From positions 62,001 through 126,000 of the forward strand of contig JBLNBO010000022.1 of the NCBI GenBank assembly GCA_050260055.1: a stretch of DNA of 64,000 bases. The letters are read 5' to 3'. A model generated the notes under the pieces. That model did not search any database. It saw only the letters and a program-made list of their open reading frames with translations, and was not told the DNA's origin. Shown here one piece after another: positions 17,894-24,914 of the stretch. Each line of letters opens with the position of its first letter. The first letter of the stretch is position 1. This DNA is from JBLMYQ01 sp050260055 (GTDB taxonomy: Bacteria > Bacillota > Clostridia > Acetivibrionales > UBA4821). The translations under genes were made by a program, and so were the position numbers.

Positions 17894-18346
17894 TTAATTG
17901 TCGCTAATCTGTGGGCTGCTGATTATCGGCTTCTTTTTTAATACGTTAGATTCTCCTATATCCATAATCATAGAATCTAAGGGCTTTTCTGCTTTTTCAA
18001 ATTTTGACATGCTGCAAATACCATGAAATTGTCCACCTTCTTCGATTGTAAGACCTTCAACCTGAATATCTCCAATGATTTTTGCAGTAGAAGCAAGTCT
18101 TAATTGCTTTTTACTATATACATTTCCTTCAATGGTTCCTGCTGTATCAATATTGTTTGCTGAGACATTGCCTAGAACTAATGATGTTTCACCCATAATC
18201 AGATCACCGTTTATTCTGACATCTCCATTAATTTTGCCGTCAATTCTAACTCTTCCATCTGCGGAGAAATCTCCGTCAAGAGTAGCAGTGCTGCCTATAA
18301 GTGTATCGAATGCTTCTGTATTATAGTTGCTGGTTTTGGTGAACAT
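17894..18346 (-). CDS. Bactofilin (polymer-forming cytoskeletal protein)
   Basis: A 150-residue bactofilin. The central beta-helix (about 15-110) is made of short repeats (GSTATLDGDFSADGRVRIDGKINGDVRINGDL, then ASTAKIIGDIQVEGLTIEEGG). Disordered N- and C-terminal tails flank it. Bactofilins polymerise without nucleotide and scaffold membrane-associated or cell-wall machinery; in Bacillus two of them (BacE/BacF) are needed for motility. The ribosome site on the - strand is GGGAGG, 5 bases from the ATG. It is transcribed alone, convergent with gpr. Confidence 0.92.
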   Translation of the reverse strand: MFTKTSNYNTEAFDTLIGSTATLDGDFSADGRVRIDGKINGDVRINGDLIMGETSLVLGNVSANNIDTAGTIEGNVYSKKQLRLASTAKIIGDIQVEGLTIEEGGQFHGICSMSKFEKAEKPLDSMIMDIGESNVLKKKPIISSPQISDN

Positions 18347-18482
18347 AGTTACCTCCCTATTACATAAAACTAATTAGTTATAATAATATCAGTGAAAAAA
18401 CAATTTGTCCATACTGAAATTAAACTGACTTATAATATCTTAAAATTCTTTCTTTCATCTGGAGCTTATTTTAAATAGGAAA

Positions 18483-18508
18483 ACTGCTGACATTTGGTTG
18501 TCAGCAGT
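18483..18508 (-). terminator. Terminator of the 66-residue membrane protein gene
   Basis: ACTGCTGACA and its inverse TGTCAGCAGT form a hairpin just after the gene on the - strand, followed on that strand by TTTTCC. The T-run is short, so strength is uncertain. Confidence 0.65.
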
Positions 18509-18514
18509 CAACGA

Positions 18515-18715
18515 TTAATTCACGTTATTAATATTTATCAGAGCAAATAATACTATTAACCCAGCAATTATAAAAATTGCACCTATTATCAGAATATACT
18601 GTATATACTGTGGAACCGGAGTGAATATGGCAGTTGATCCAGAGGATGCACAAACAGTGCCAATCGCCATAAACAACATTATTAATGTTAACCCCAAAAT
18701 AGTAATTTTTTTCAT
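18515..18715 (-). CDS. Small secreted/membrane protein, unknown
   Basis: Start ATG 18715 (- strand) lies 9 bases after AAGGAGGAG. The 66-residue product has a signal-peptide-like start (MKKITILGLTLIMLFMAIGTVCAS), a short Ser/Thr/Pro segment and a second hydrophobic helix (about residues 37-60). It is therefore either a two-helix membrane protein or an exported protein with one C-terminal anchor. It is not a family I recognise. Its 5' untranslated region can fold into a compact pseudoknot (see 18739-18787). Longer in-frame starts upstream overlap that structured leader and are unlikely. Confidence 0.65.
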   Translation of the reverse strand: MKKITILGLTLIMLFMAIGTVCASSGSTAIFTPVPQYIQYILIIGAIFIIAGLIVLFALININNVN

Positions 18716-18738
18716 ACTTTCAACTCCTCCTTTATTTT

Positions 18739-18787
18739 CTACTACCGCGGACATAAGCCCATTTCTATCTGTGGCAGCAGTCAGATA
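18739..18787 (-). promoter_or_regulatory. Candidate structured leader (H-type pseudoknot) of the 66-residue protein
   Basis: On the - strand, TATCTG (18787-18782) can pair with CAGATA (18771-18766). The loop between them, CTGCTGCC (18780-18773), can pair with GGTAGTAG (18746-18739) through 8 pairs including G-U. A small hairpin, GGGC-TTAT-GTCC (18760-18749), lies between. The result is an H-type pseudoknot that ends 16 bases before AAGGAGGAG. Pairings were found by eye; no known riboswitch class was recognised. Confidence 0.4.
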
Positions 18788-19126
18788 AGAAATAAAACCT
18801 TTATAATAAAAGCATGCTAATAAATATAAGGCAAAGCCTTATATTACTACCCGCTAGAGAGAAATTATTTACCAGCGTTTTTATTATTTTTTATTACTAC
18901 ATATAAATTAAAAATACCACATTTTTTGAAAATGTGCAATCTAATTCAAAACTACTATCCTTATTTATTCTCCGAAAAGAATTATTCGAATATCAAAAGA
19001 ATAAAAATAAAAAATATTAATATATATAAACAAGTTCCTAAAGTTTAGCAGGGGGTTACCCCGCCAAACTTTAGGAACCGTTATCCAGGGATATAAATAG
19101 CAATAGACAAGGAAGGGGCTATTTTG
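18788..19126. other. Gene-free AT-rich stretch with dyads
   Basis: About 340 bases without a credible gene. It holds a small dyad TATAAGGC-AAA-GCCTTATA near 18825-18845, a long AT-rich tract, the strong inverted repeat at 19034-19078, and the ribosome site (GGAAGGGG) of the gene at 19127. I see no tRNA or known riboswitch. Confidence 0.6.
19034..19078. repeat. 20-bp near-perfect inverted repeat
   Basis: GTTCCTAAAGTTTAGCAGGG and its inverse arm ending TTTAGGAAC (19060-19078) flank a loop of only a few bases, with two mismatches of the A/G type. No T-run follows on either strand, so it is unlikely to be a simple terminator. It lies 49 bases upstream of the ATG at 19127 and would be in its leader or promoter region. 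Confidence 0.7.
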
Positions 19127-20146
19127 ATGTATTCGCTTGGGGTGATATACTTTCCACATGAAAAAGAACAAATTAAGCTGATAGGCAGAATGGAAAAGGT
19201 TCTTCCAAGCTTTTTAATTAAGCATGCTTTGGAGATAACCCCAATAATAAGCAATACCATAATTCTTGAAAACTTAGGCATGAAAGTTGAAGAAATCCAA
19301 TTCCCTTATTTTTTTGCTGCTAATGATAATGTATCAACTGCTAAATTCAAAAGGGCAGGTATTAGAACCAAAGAGTTTTTATCTTCAAAGGACATTACAC
19401 AAATAATATTTGATGGAAAAGAACCTGTGGAGGAGTTATATCAAGCATTTTCAAACCAGAAAAAAGAACTAAAGATATTTGACAAAACAGATTTTTACGG
19501 TATATTCATTAGTGAAATTCTAAAGTACATCTGCAAAAAGATGGGAATAAAATTGCAGAAGCTTCCTGTTACTATGATTCTAGATGATATGGATGAATTC
19601 TTTGAAGATATTATAAAGAATTTGTGTACAAAAGTTCGTTTCCTAAGTATAATTTCACTGAATTATGAGAATTTTATACCGATGGTAAACGAGATATACA
19701 ATGAAATTGGCTTGGTTGTGAGACTTGATAAAAATCTGAAATATAAAAGAGGAGATTATGGTATCATAATAAATTTTAGTAAAGATAAGGATTTTGTAAA
19801 TAGTAATAAGTTTTCAAGGAATCATATAACTCTCAATTTTGGTGCTGAAATTTCGAACAACAGCCAAAACGGAATATTGATAACAGATATAATTATAAAA
19901 TCAAAAAATAAAGATATTAATAAGTATCCATGGGCAGTTACGCCTGCTTTTTGTGAGTCATTTGCTTATAAATTAGCAAACGCTGATGTTAAAGATAGAA
20001 TGATACTTATTAAAAAACAGAACACAATCTTGACGGGATTAAAATCAGCAGGTTATGAAATTAGTAATGTGAAAGGGGTTAAAGGTGAAATCAAAGCCGG
20101 AATTCTAACGGATTATGGGGAAAAAATCAAACCAAAAATCGTTTAA
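19127..20146 (+). CDS. Unrecognised 339-residue protein
   Basis: ATG 19127 is 7 bases after GGAAGGGG. No domain is recognised. The protein is soluble and Lys/Asn/Ile-rich with alternating helix and strand. It contains a conserved-looking acidic patch (MILDDMDEFFEDII) near residue 155 and a final segment rich in glycine and lysine (NVKGVKGEIKAGILTDYGEKIKPK). Motifs such as YGIIINFSKDKDF and TLNFGAEIS suggest a Rossmann-like or GTPase-like alpha/beta fold, but no nucleotide-binding loop is visible. It is transcribed alone ahead of greA, which has its own promoter. A lineage-specific clostridial gene is likely. Confidence 0.75.
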   Translation: MYSLGVIYFPHEKEQIKLIGRMEKVLPSFLIKHALEITPIISNTIILENLGMKVEEIQFPYFFAANDNVSTAKFKRAGIRTKEFLSSKDITQIIFDGKEPVEELYQAFSNQKKELKIFDKTDFYGIFISEILKYICKKMGIKLQKLPVTMILDDMDEFFEDIIKNLCTKVRFLSIISLNYENFIPMVNEIYNEIGLVVRLDKNLKYKRGDYGIIINFSKDKDFVNSNKFSRNHITLNFGAEISNNSQNGILITDIIIKSKNKDINKYPWAVTPAFCESFAYKLANADVKDRMILIKKQNTILTGLKSAGYEISNVKGVKGEIKAGILTDYGEKIKPKIV

Positions 20147-20188
20147 AAACAATAAAATATTACCTATTATCTATAAACCCCTAAATTC

Positions 20189-20217
20189 TTGACAATAATT
20201 TTTTTGTATTTTATAAT
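20189..20217 (+). promoter_or_regulatory. Sigma-A promoter of greA
   Basis: TTGACA (20189-20194), a 17-base spacer and TATAAT (20212-20217): a perfect consensus promoter. Initiation near 20224 would give a leader of about 200 bases before greA. Confidence 0.9.
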
Positions 20218-20238
20218 GTAGGAAAGTTTGCTTTAAGG

Positions 20239-20346
20239 TTTCGCTTTATCTATATTTCATCAAAAGTTTATCATATGAAATTGGGAGAGAAGCGAAATAG
20301 ATGGGTTTATCAGTAAAGTTTAGTTCTTTAAATTTTATTGATAAAC
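20239..20346 (+). promoter_or_regulatory. Structured greA leader, two hairpins
   Basis: The first hairpin pairs TTTCGCTT (20239-20246) with AAGCGAAA (20290-20297) and, inside, ATTTCAT (20254-20260) with ATGAAAT (20275-20281). The second pairs GTTTATCA (20305-20312) with TGATAAAC (20339-20346) and can extend through neighbouring A/T pairs; it is followed by GCTTTTGTT. This may act as an attenuator. No known riboswitch class is evident. Confidence 0.5.
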
Positions 20347-20424
20347 GCTTTTGTTCTAATAAGTAAAGTTGCTCGGTATGTAATTTAGTAAATCAGCTAA
20401 AAAACTTTCAAGGAGATACATCAA

Positions 20425-20901
20425 ATGAATGATAAGGAAGTAATATTAACTTATGAAGGTCTAAAAAAGCTTGAAGATGAGCTTGAAAATCTGAAAAGTG
20501 TAAAACGTAGAGAGATTGCGGAAAGAATTAAAGCCGCACTTGCATTCGGAGATTTATCAGAAAATGCCGAATATGATGAGGCGAAGAATGATCAGGCTTA
20601 CGTTGAAGCAAGAATCGCTCATATAGAGAACATGCTCAAACACGCAAAGTTAATTGACGAGGATGAAATAACCACTGATACTGTAGGATTGGGTACAAAG
20701 GTTAAGGTTCTTGACGTTGATGAAAAGGAAGAGGTTGAATATACAATAGTTGGTTCAACTGAAGCTGATCCATCAAATTTCAAGATATCAAACGAATCTC
20801 CGGTTGGAAGAGCATTAATCGGTCAGGCAGTCGGGAATGATGTAAAGGTTATTGTTCCGGATGGTATAATAAGCCTGAAGGTTTTAGAAATCCATAAATA
20901 A
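20425..20901 (+). CDS. greA: GreA, transcript cleavage factor
   Basis: GreA rescues backtracked RNA polymerase by stimulating transcript cleavage. The 158 residues have the N-terminal coiled coil with the acidic tip (FGDLSENAEYDEAKNDQAYVEARI) that reaches the polymerase active site, and the C-terminal FKBP-like domain (SNESPVGRALIGQAVGN). CAAGGAGA precedes the ATG. It has its own consensus promoter and a long structured leader. lysS follows, with a terminator-like dyad between. Confidence 0.97.
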   Translation: MNDKEVILTYEGLKKLEDELENLKSVKRREIAERIKAALAFGDLSENAEYDEAKNDQAYVEARIAHIENMLKHAKLIDEDEITTDTVGLGTKVKVLDVDEKEEVEYTIVGSTEADPSNFKISNESPVGRALIGQAVGNDVKVIVPDGIISLKVLEIHK

Positions 20902-20911
20902 GTCACAGAGG

Positions 20912-20968
20912 GGAACGCTTTGACAGCTTATGCACAAGCATGAGTTGACAAATGTCGTTCCTTTTATT
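20912..20968 (+). terminator. Terminator after greA
   Basis: GGAAC and GACA on the left pair with TGTC-GTTCC on the right (20953-20961), around a smaller inner dyad (TATGC-ACAA-GCATG), and the sequence then runs TTTTATTT. It probably separates greA from lysS. Confidence 0.65.
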
Positions 20969-21061
20969 TAATATATACTATTGATTAATCTATGTTAGAT
21001 TAACTATCTAATAAGCAACTGGTTAATGGCAGTTAGTCACTAAAATATCGGAGGTAATACA

Positions 21062-22543
21062 ATGAACGAGAATATTGAACAGCAAGATTTAAATGAAATA
21101 TTGAAGATACGCAGGCAGAAACTTAGTGAGTTGCAGCAGGCAGGTAAAGACCCATTTAAAAATGTTAAATATGAAAGAACAAATACATCAGGCCAAATTG
21201 CAAATGACTTTGAGAGCTTTGAGGGTAAGAATGTCAGTCTTGCAGGAAGAATAATAGCAAGAAGAATGATGGGAAAAGCTAGCTTCTGCAATATTCTTGA
21301 TCAGGATGGAAAAATTCAGTTTTATATAAAGATTGATGAAGTAGGAGAAGAAAAATACGAAGAATATAAAAAGTATGATATTGGAGATATTGTCGGAATA
21401 AAGGGTGATGTTTTCAAAACACATACAGGAGAAGTATCGGTAAAGGTAAAAGATATTATTCTTCTTTCAAAATCACTACAACCATTGCCTGAGAAATGGC
21501 ATGGACTGAAAGACACCGATTTAAGATATAGACAAAGATATGTAGATTTAATTGTAAATACAGAAGTAAGGGATACTTTTATTAAAAGAAGCAATATATT
21601 AAAATCTATTAGAAACTTTCTTGATAGCAAAGGGTTCCTTGAAGTAGAAACGCCGATACTGAATGTAATTCCTGGCGGAGCAGCTGCGCGTCCTTTTATA
21701 ACTCATCATAATACATTGGATATTGATTTATATTTAAGAATATCACCAGAATTATACTTAAAAAGGCTTATTGTAGGAGGCCTTGAAAAAGTTTATGAAA
21801 TGGGAAGAGTTTTTAGGAATGAGGGTATTTCAATTAAACATAATCCAGAATTCAGTATCATGGAGCTTTACCAGGCATATACAGATTATCATGGAATGAT
21901 GAACCTCACTGAAGAACTCATATCAACTGTGGCAAAAGAAACTTTAGGAACTACCACAGTAAATTACCAAGGGCAAGAAGTAGAGCTTTCTGCACCATGG
22001 GCAAGGATTACTATGATTGATGCGGTTAAGAAATATACTGGAGTTGATTTCAACGAGATTAAGACTGATGAGGAAGCCAGGAGAAAAGGTAAAGAGATTA
22101 AGCTTGATGTCAAAGATACATCTACTTGGGGAGAAATACTTAATCTTGCATTTGAAGAGCATGTTGAAAAGAATCTCATTCAGCCTACCTTTATAATGGA
22201 TTATCCTGTTGAGGTAAGCCCGCTGACAAAGAAGAAGCCTTCAGATCTAAGACTAACAGAAAGATTTGAGTTGTTCATCACATCAAGGGAAATGGCAAAT
22301 GCATATTCAGAGCTCAATGACCCAATCGATCAGAAGGAAAGATTCTTAAAGCAGGTTGAGGCCAGAGATGCCGGAGATGAAGAGGCAAATATGATGGATG
22401 ATGATTTTGTTAATGCATTAGAATATGCTATGCCTCCTACAGGGGGATTAGGTATAGGAATTGATAGGCTGATAATGCTGTTGACAGATTCGTATTCGAT
22501 TAGAGATGTACTATTGTTCCCTACAATGAAACCTAGAGAATAA
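21062..22543 (+). CDS. lysS: Lysyl-tRNA synthetase, class II
   Basis: LysS charges tRNA-Lys. The 493-residue protein has the N-terminal OB-fold anticodon-binding domain (VSLAGRIIARRMMGKASFCNI) and the class II catalytic core: motif 1 with FLEVETPIL, motif 2 RVFRNEGIS.KHNPEF, and motif 3 GLGIGIDRLIMLL. The ribosome site is CGGAGG. Length and motifs are standard. I see no T-box in the leader. Confidence 0.97.
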   Translation: MNENIEQQDLNEILKIRRQKLSELQQAGKDPFKNVKYERTNTSGQIANDFESFEGKNVSLAGRIIARRMMGKASFCNILDQDGKIQFYIKIDEVGEEKYEEYKKYDIGDIVGIKGDVFKTHTGEVSVKVKDIILLSKSLQPLPEKWHGLKDTDLRYRQRYVDLIVNTEVRDTFIKRSNILKSIRNFLDSKGFLEVETPILNVIPGGAAARPFITHHNTLDIDLYLRISPELYLKRLIVGGLEKVYEMGRVFRNEGISIKHNPEFSIMELYQAYTDYHGMMNLTEELISTVAKETLGTTTVNYQGQEVELSAPWARITMIDAVKKYTGVDFNEIKTDEEARRKGKEIKLDVKDTSTWGEILNLAFEEHVEKNLIQPTFIMDYPVEVSPLTKKKPSDLRLTERFELFITSREMANAYSELNDPIDQKERFLKQVEARDAGDEEANMMDDDFVNALEYAMPPTGGLGIGIDRLIMLLTDSYSIRDVLLFPTMKPRE

Positions 22544-22555
22544 AACTAATTTAAT

Positions 22556-22585
22556 GGCATCTAAGCTAAGATGCCGTTTTATTTT
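22556..22585 (+). terminator. Terminator after lysS
   Basis: GGCATCT, 6-base loop, AGATGCC, then GTTTTATTTT: a standard intrinsic terminator beginning 13 bases after lysS. Confidence 0.9.
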
Positions 22586-22586
22586 G

Positions 22587-22614
22587 TTGAATATTTGCTA
22601 ATATATGATATAAT
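22587..22614 (+). promoter_or_regulatory. Promoter for the 34-residue peptide gene
   Basis: TTGAAT (22587-22592), 16-base spacer, TATAAT (22609-22614). It directly follows the lysS terminator, so it starts a new transcript that would end at the hairpin at 22842-22875, a unit of about 250 bases. Confidence 0.7.
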
Positions 22615-22730
22615 TTGGCTTAAACTAAGTAAGATTAACACTTTAAAGTTCCTTAAAATTCTTTATGAATAAGAAGGAGGATAAAAATATCTTAATGAAT
22701 TTAAATTTTAGACAGAAAGGATGTTGAAAC

Positions 22731-22835
22731 ATGAAGTTAGGGGTAATAATAGCGGTTTTTCTTTTGGGAGTAGGTTCAGAATATGCCAGGGCAAAAGAAG
22801 ATGAAGAGACAATGAAGAAACAGGAACATAATTAA
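22731..22835 (+). CDS. 34-residue membrane peptide, unknown
   Basis: ATG 22731 to TAA 22835 encodes 34 residues: a hydrophobic helix (KLGVIIAVFLLGVGS, residues 2-16) and a charged tail (YARAKEDEETMKKQEHN). A purine-rich AGAAAGGA lies 12 bases upstream. It has its own promoter and terminator, which supports a real short gene or a small RNA that happens to encode a peptide. A stronger AAGGAGG sits further upstream (22675-22681), followed by only a 10-codon frame. A transmembrane micropeptide is the best reading. Confidence 0.55.
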   Translation: MKLGVIIAVFLLGVGSEYARAKEDEETMKKQEHN

Positions 22836-22841
22836 GAGGAT

Positions 22842-22875
22842 GGAACCACACGCAAAGAGTGTGGTTCTTTGCTTT
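22842..22875 (+). terminator. Terminator after the 34-residue peptide
   Basis: GGAACCACAC pairs with GTGTGGTTC around a 7-base loop and is followed by TTTGCTTT. It begins 7 bases after the short gene. Confidence 0.85.
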
Positions 22876-22968
22876 AATGCAGATGTATTTGTAATAAATA
22901 GACCTTGAAAAACAAAGCATTTGGTGATTAAATATATCCAAGTAAAATATGGCATAAGGGAGATACGA

Positions 22969-23604
22969 ATGAATTCATTAATAGATTCTATATTACTTAT
23001 ACCAGGGATAATTATAGCTTTAGTTTTTCACGAATTTTCGCATGGATTAGCGGCGGACAAGCTTGGTGATCCTACACCAAGAAGCTATGGAAGACTTACG
23101 ATTGAACCTTGGCCGCATTTGGATATTATCGGATTAATACTGATATTTTTCCCGCCTCACTTTGGCTGGGCAAAGCCTATTCCTATTGACCCAAGGAATT
23201 TTAAAAAACCTAGGCGGGATGAAATTATTGTTTCTTTTGCCGGACCATTGGCGAACTTTGTTATTGCGGTTTTCTTTGGATTTATATTAATGCTGATTCA
23301 GAATTTTAGTATTCTTAGCAGTTCGGTTTCAGCACAGGCTATATTGGTTAAGATAGTTGCTCTAACTATAGTTATAAATGTGAATCTGTTTTTGTTTAAT
23401 CTTTTACCAATACCGCCATTGGATGGTTCGCATATTCTTGCAAATATTTTGCCTTATAAGTATTCGCAAAAGTATTTGGAGCTTGAGAGATATGGAGTAA
23501 TAATTCTACTTGTGCTTGCTTTAACAGGAATATTTGGGCTTATTCTTTCCGGGCCGGCGCAGATGATTTATTATTTAATCTTAAAGATATTTGGGTTGGT
23601 GTAA
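22969..23604 (+). CDS. Site-2-type M50 zinc metalloprotease
   Basis: An integral-membrane protease of 211 residues from ATG 22969, preceded by AAGGGAGA. The zinc motif HEFSH is near residues 24-28 in the first membrane helix. The second conserved motif, NLLPIPPLDGSH, near residue 145 carries the Asp ligand. Short, PDZ-less members such as Bacillus YwhC belong here; SpoIVFB and RseP are larger relatives. The substrate is unknown. It is followed closely by tsaD and may be co-transcribed with it. Confidence 0.9.
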   Translation: MNSLIDSILLIPGIIIALVFHEFSHGLAADKLGDPTPRSYGRLTIEPWPHLDIIGLILIFFPPHFGWAKPIPIDPRNFKKPRRDEIIVSFAGPLANFVIAVFFGFILMLIQNFSILSSSVSAQAILVKIVALTIVINVNLFLFNLLPIPPLDGSHILANILPYKYSQKYLELERYGVIILLVLALTGIFGLILSGPAQMIYYLILKIFGLV

Positions 23605-23625
23605 TAACTTTTAGGAGACGATTTT

Positions 23626-24633
23626 TTGAACAAAGACCTAGTTTGCTTAGCAATTGAAACGAGCTGTGATGAAACTTCTGCCGCGGTTACCTGCGGCCGA
23701 AAGGTTCTTTCTAATGTGATTTCGTCACAGATTGAACTTCATAAGGTTTATGGAGGCGTGGTTCCGGAAATTGCATCAAGACACCATGTTGAGAACATAA
23801 GCCCTGTTATTAAAGAAGCACTTGATAAAGCAGGCGTTAGTTTTTCTGATATTGATTTTGTTGCTACAACTTATGGACCAGGACTTGTTGGTGCATTGCT
23901 TGTAGGTTTATCAACAGCAAAAGCCATAGCATTTGCTCTTGATAAACCGTTTGTTGGAGTACATCATATTTCTGGACACATTTCTGCAAATTATATTCAA
24001 AGCGAGTGGCTTGAACCGCCTTTTATCTGTCTTGTAGTTTCCGGAGGACATACTGAGCTTGTGCATGTAAAAACATATGTAGATTATGAAGTAATTGGAA
24101 AAACTAGAGATGATGCAGCCGGTGAAGCTTTTGATAAAATCGCGAGAGCTTTAGAGCTTGGTTATCCTGGAGGGCCTTATATAGATAAAGCGGCAAGTGA
24201 GGGAAAGGATGATGCATATGTTTTTCCTAGAGTCCGCTTTAATGATAGTTTGGACTTTAGTTTCAGCGGTTTAAAAACTGCAGTATTGAATCATATGAAT
24301 AAAATCAGGATGTCTGGAGAAGAAATTAATGTCCCTGATTTGGCGGCAAGTTTCCAAAAAGCAGTGGTAGATGTATTGGTTGAAAAAACAATGATTGCGG
24401 CAGAAGAAACCGGACTTGATAAGGTTGCTTTAGCTGGAGGGGTTGCTGCTAATTCATTATTGAGGAATACTTTTATTTCTGAAACAGAAAAGAAAGGAAT
24501 AAGATTTAGTTGTCCGCCGCCGATATTATGCACGGATAATGCCGCAATGATTGGATGCGCGGCATATTATAAATACATTTCCGGTTATACCAGCGAGCTT
24601 GACCTTAATGCAATACCTGGATTAAAATTATAA
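23626..24633 (+). CDS. tsaD: TsaD, tRNA N6-threonylcarbamoyladenosine transferase
   Basis: TsaD transfers the threonylcarbamoyl group to A37 of ANN-reading tRNAs, working with TsaB, TsaE and TsaC. The 335 residues have the family start IETSCDETSAAV, the metal-binding HHISGH pair, VSGGHTEL, the DDAAGEAFDK loop and the final CTDNAAMI. The start is TTG 23626 after AGGAGA. The old name is gcp. Immediately downstream lies a cluster of DnaA boxes. Confidence 0.97.
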   Translation: MNKDLVCLAIETSCDETSAAVTCGRKVLSNVISSQIELHKVYGGVVPEIASRHHVENISPVIKEALDKAGVSFSDIDFVATTYGPGLVGALLVGLSTAKAIAFALDKPFVGVHHISGHISANYIQSEWLEPPFICLVVSGGHTELVHVKTYVDYEVIGKTRDDAAGEAFDKIARALELGYPGGPYIDKAASEGKDDAYVFPRVRFNDSLDFSFSGLKTAVLNHMNKIRMSGEEINVPDLAASFQKAVVDVLVEKTMIAAEETGLDKVALAGGVAANSLLRNTFISETEKKGIRFSCPPPILCTDNAAMIGCAAYYKYISGYTSELDLNAIPGLKL

Positions 24634-24640
24634 AGAAACA

Positions 24641-24664
24641 AAAAAAGTGGCGAAGCCACTTTTT
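24641..24664 (+). terminator. Terminator after tsaD
   Basis: AGTGGC-GAA-GCCACT with an A-run before and TTTTT after, 8 bases downstream of the tsaD stop. Confidence 0.92.
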
Positions 24665-24743
24665 CATTTAAATTTTGTCGAATTTTATAATGTTAATACT
24701 GTGAAAAAGCCTGATAAACCCTACGCATAAAAGCATCTGGATA

Positions 24744-24773
24744 TGTGGATAAAGGTGTGGATATTGTGGATAA
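24744..24773 (+). promoter_or_regulatory. Cluster of three DnaA boxes
   Basis: Three 9-mers in the same orientation: TGTGGATAA (24744-24752), TGTGGATAT (24756-24764) and TGTGGATAA (24765-24773). The inverse of the DnaA box TTATNCACA is TGTGNATAA, so two are exact and one has a single mismatch. They lie between the tsaD terminator and the PBP promoter. Confidence 0.8.
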
Positions 24774-24837
24774 TTTACATAATACAAATTATAGTTCATT
24801 GTTTTATTTTAATTATATGACAAGTTATTATCATTTA

Positions 24838-24866
24838 TTTACAAAATAAAAAGCCAGTAATATAAT
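24838..24866 (+). promoter_or_regulatory. Sigma-A promoter of the PBP gene
   Basis: TTTACA (24838-24843), 17-base spacer, TATAAT (24861-24866), about 50 bases before the PBP start codon and 65 bases after the DnaA-box cluster. Confidence 0.85.
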
Positions 24867-24914
24867 AGTTTTGCTGACAGTAAGATAGTATCGAAAAAGA
24901 ATAGTGGAGGGGCT

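Noticed and set aside
20969..21061. T-box leader before lysS
   Set aside because: The 90-base leader after the greA terminator is too short and lacks the T-box sequence (TGGNACCGCG).
24504..24530. TAAG-15-GCCGATAT inside tsaD
   Set aside because: It matches sigma-D spacing but lies deep in a coding region with no suitably placed gene after it; treated as chance.
24744..24773. Replication origin at the DnaA-box cluster
   Set aside because: There is no dnaA/dnaN/gidA context, only three boxes, and no clear unwinding element arrangement; a titration or regulatory site is more likely.
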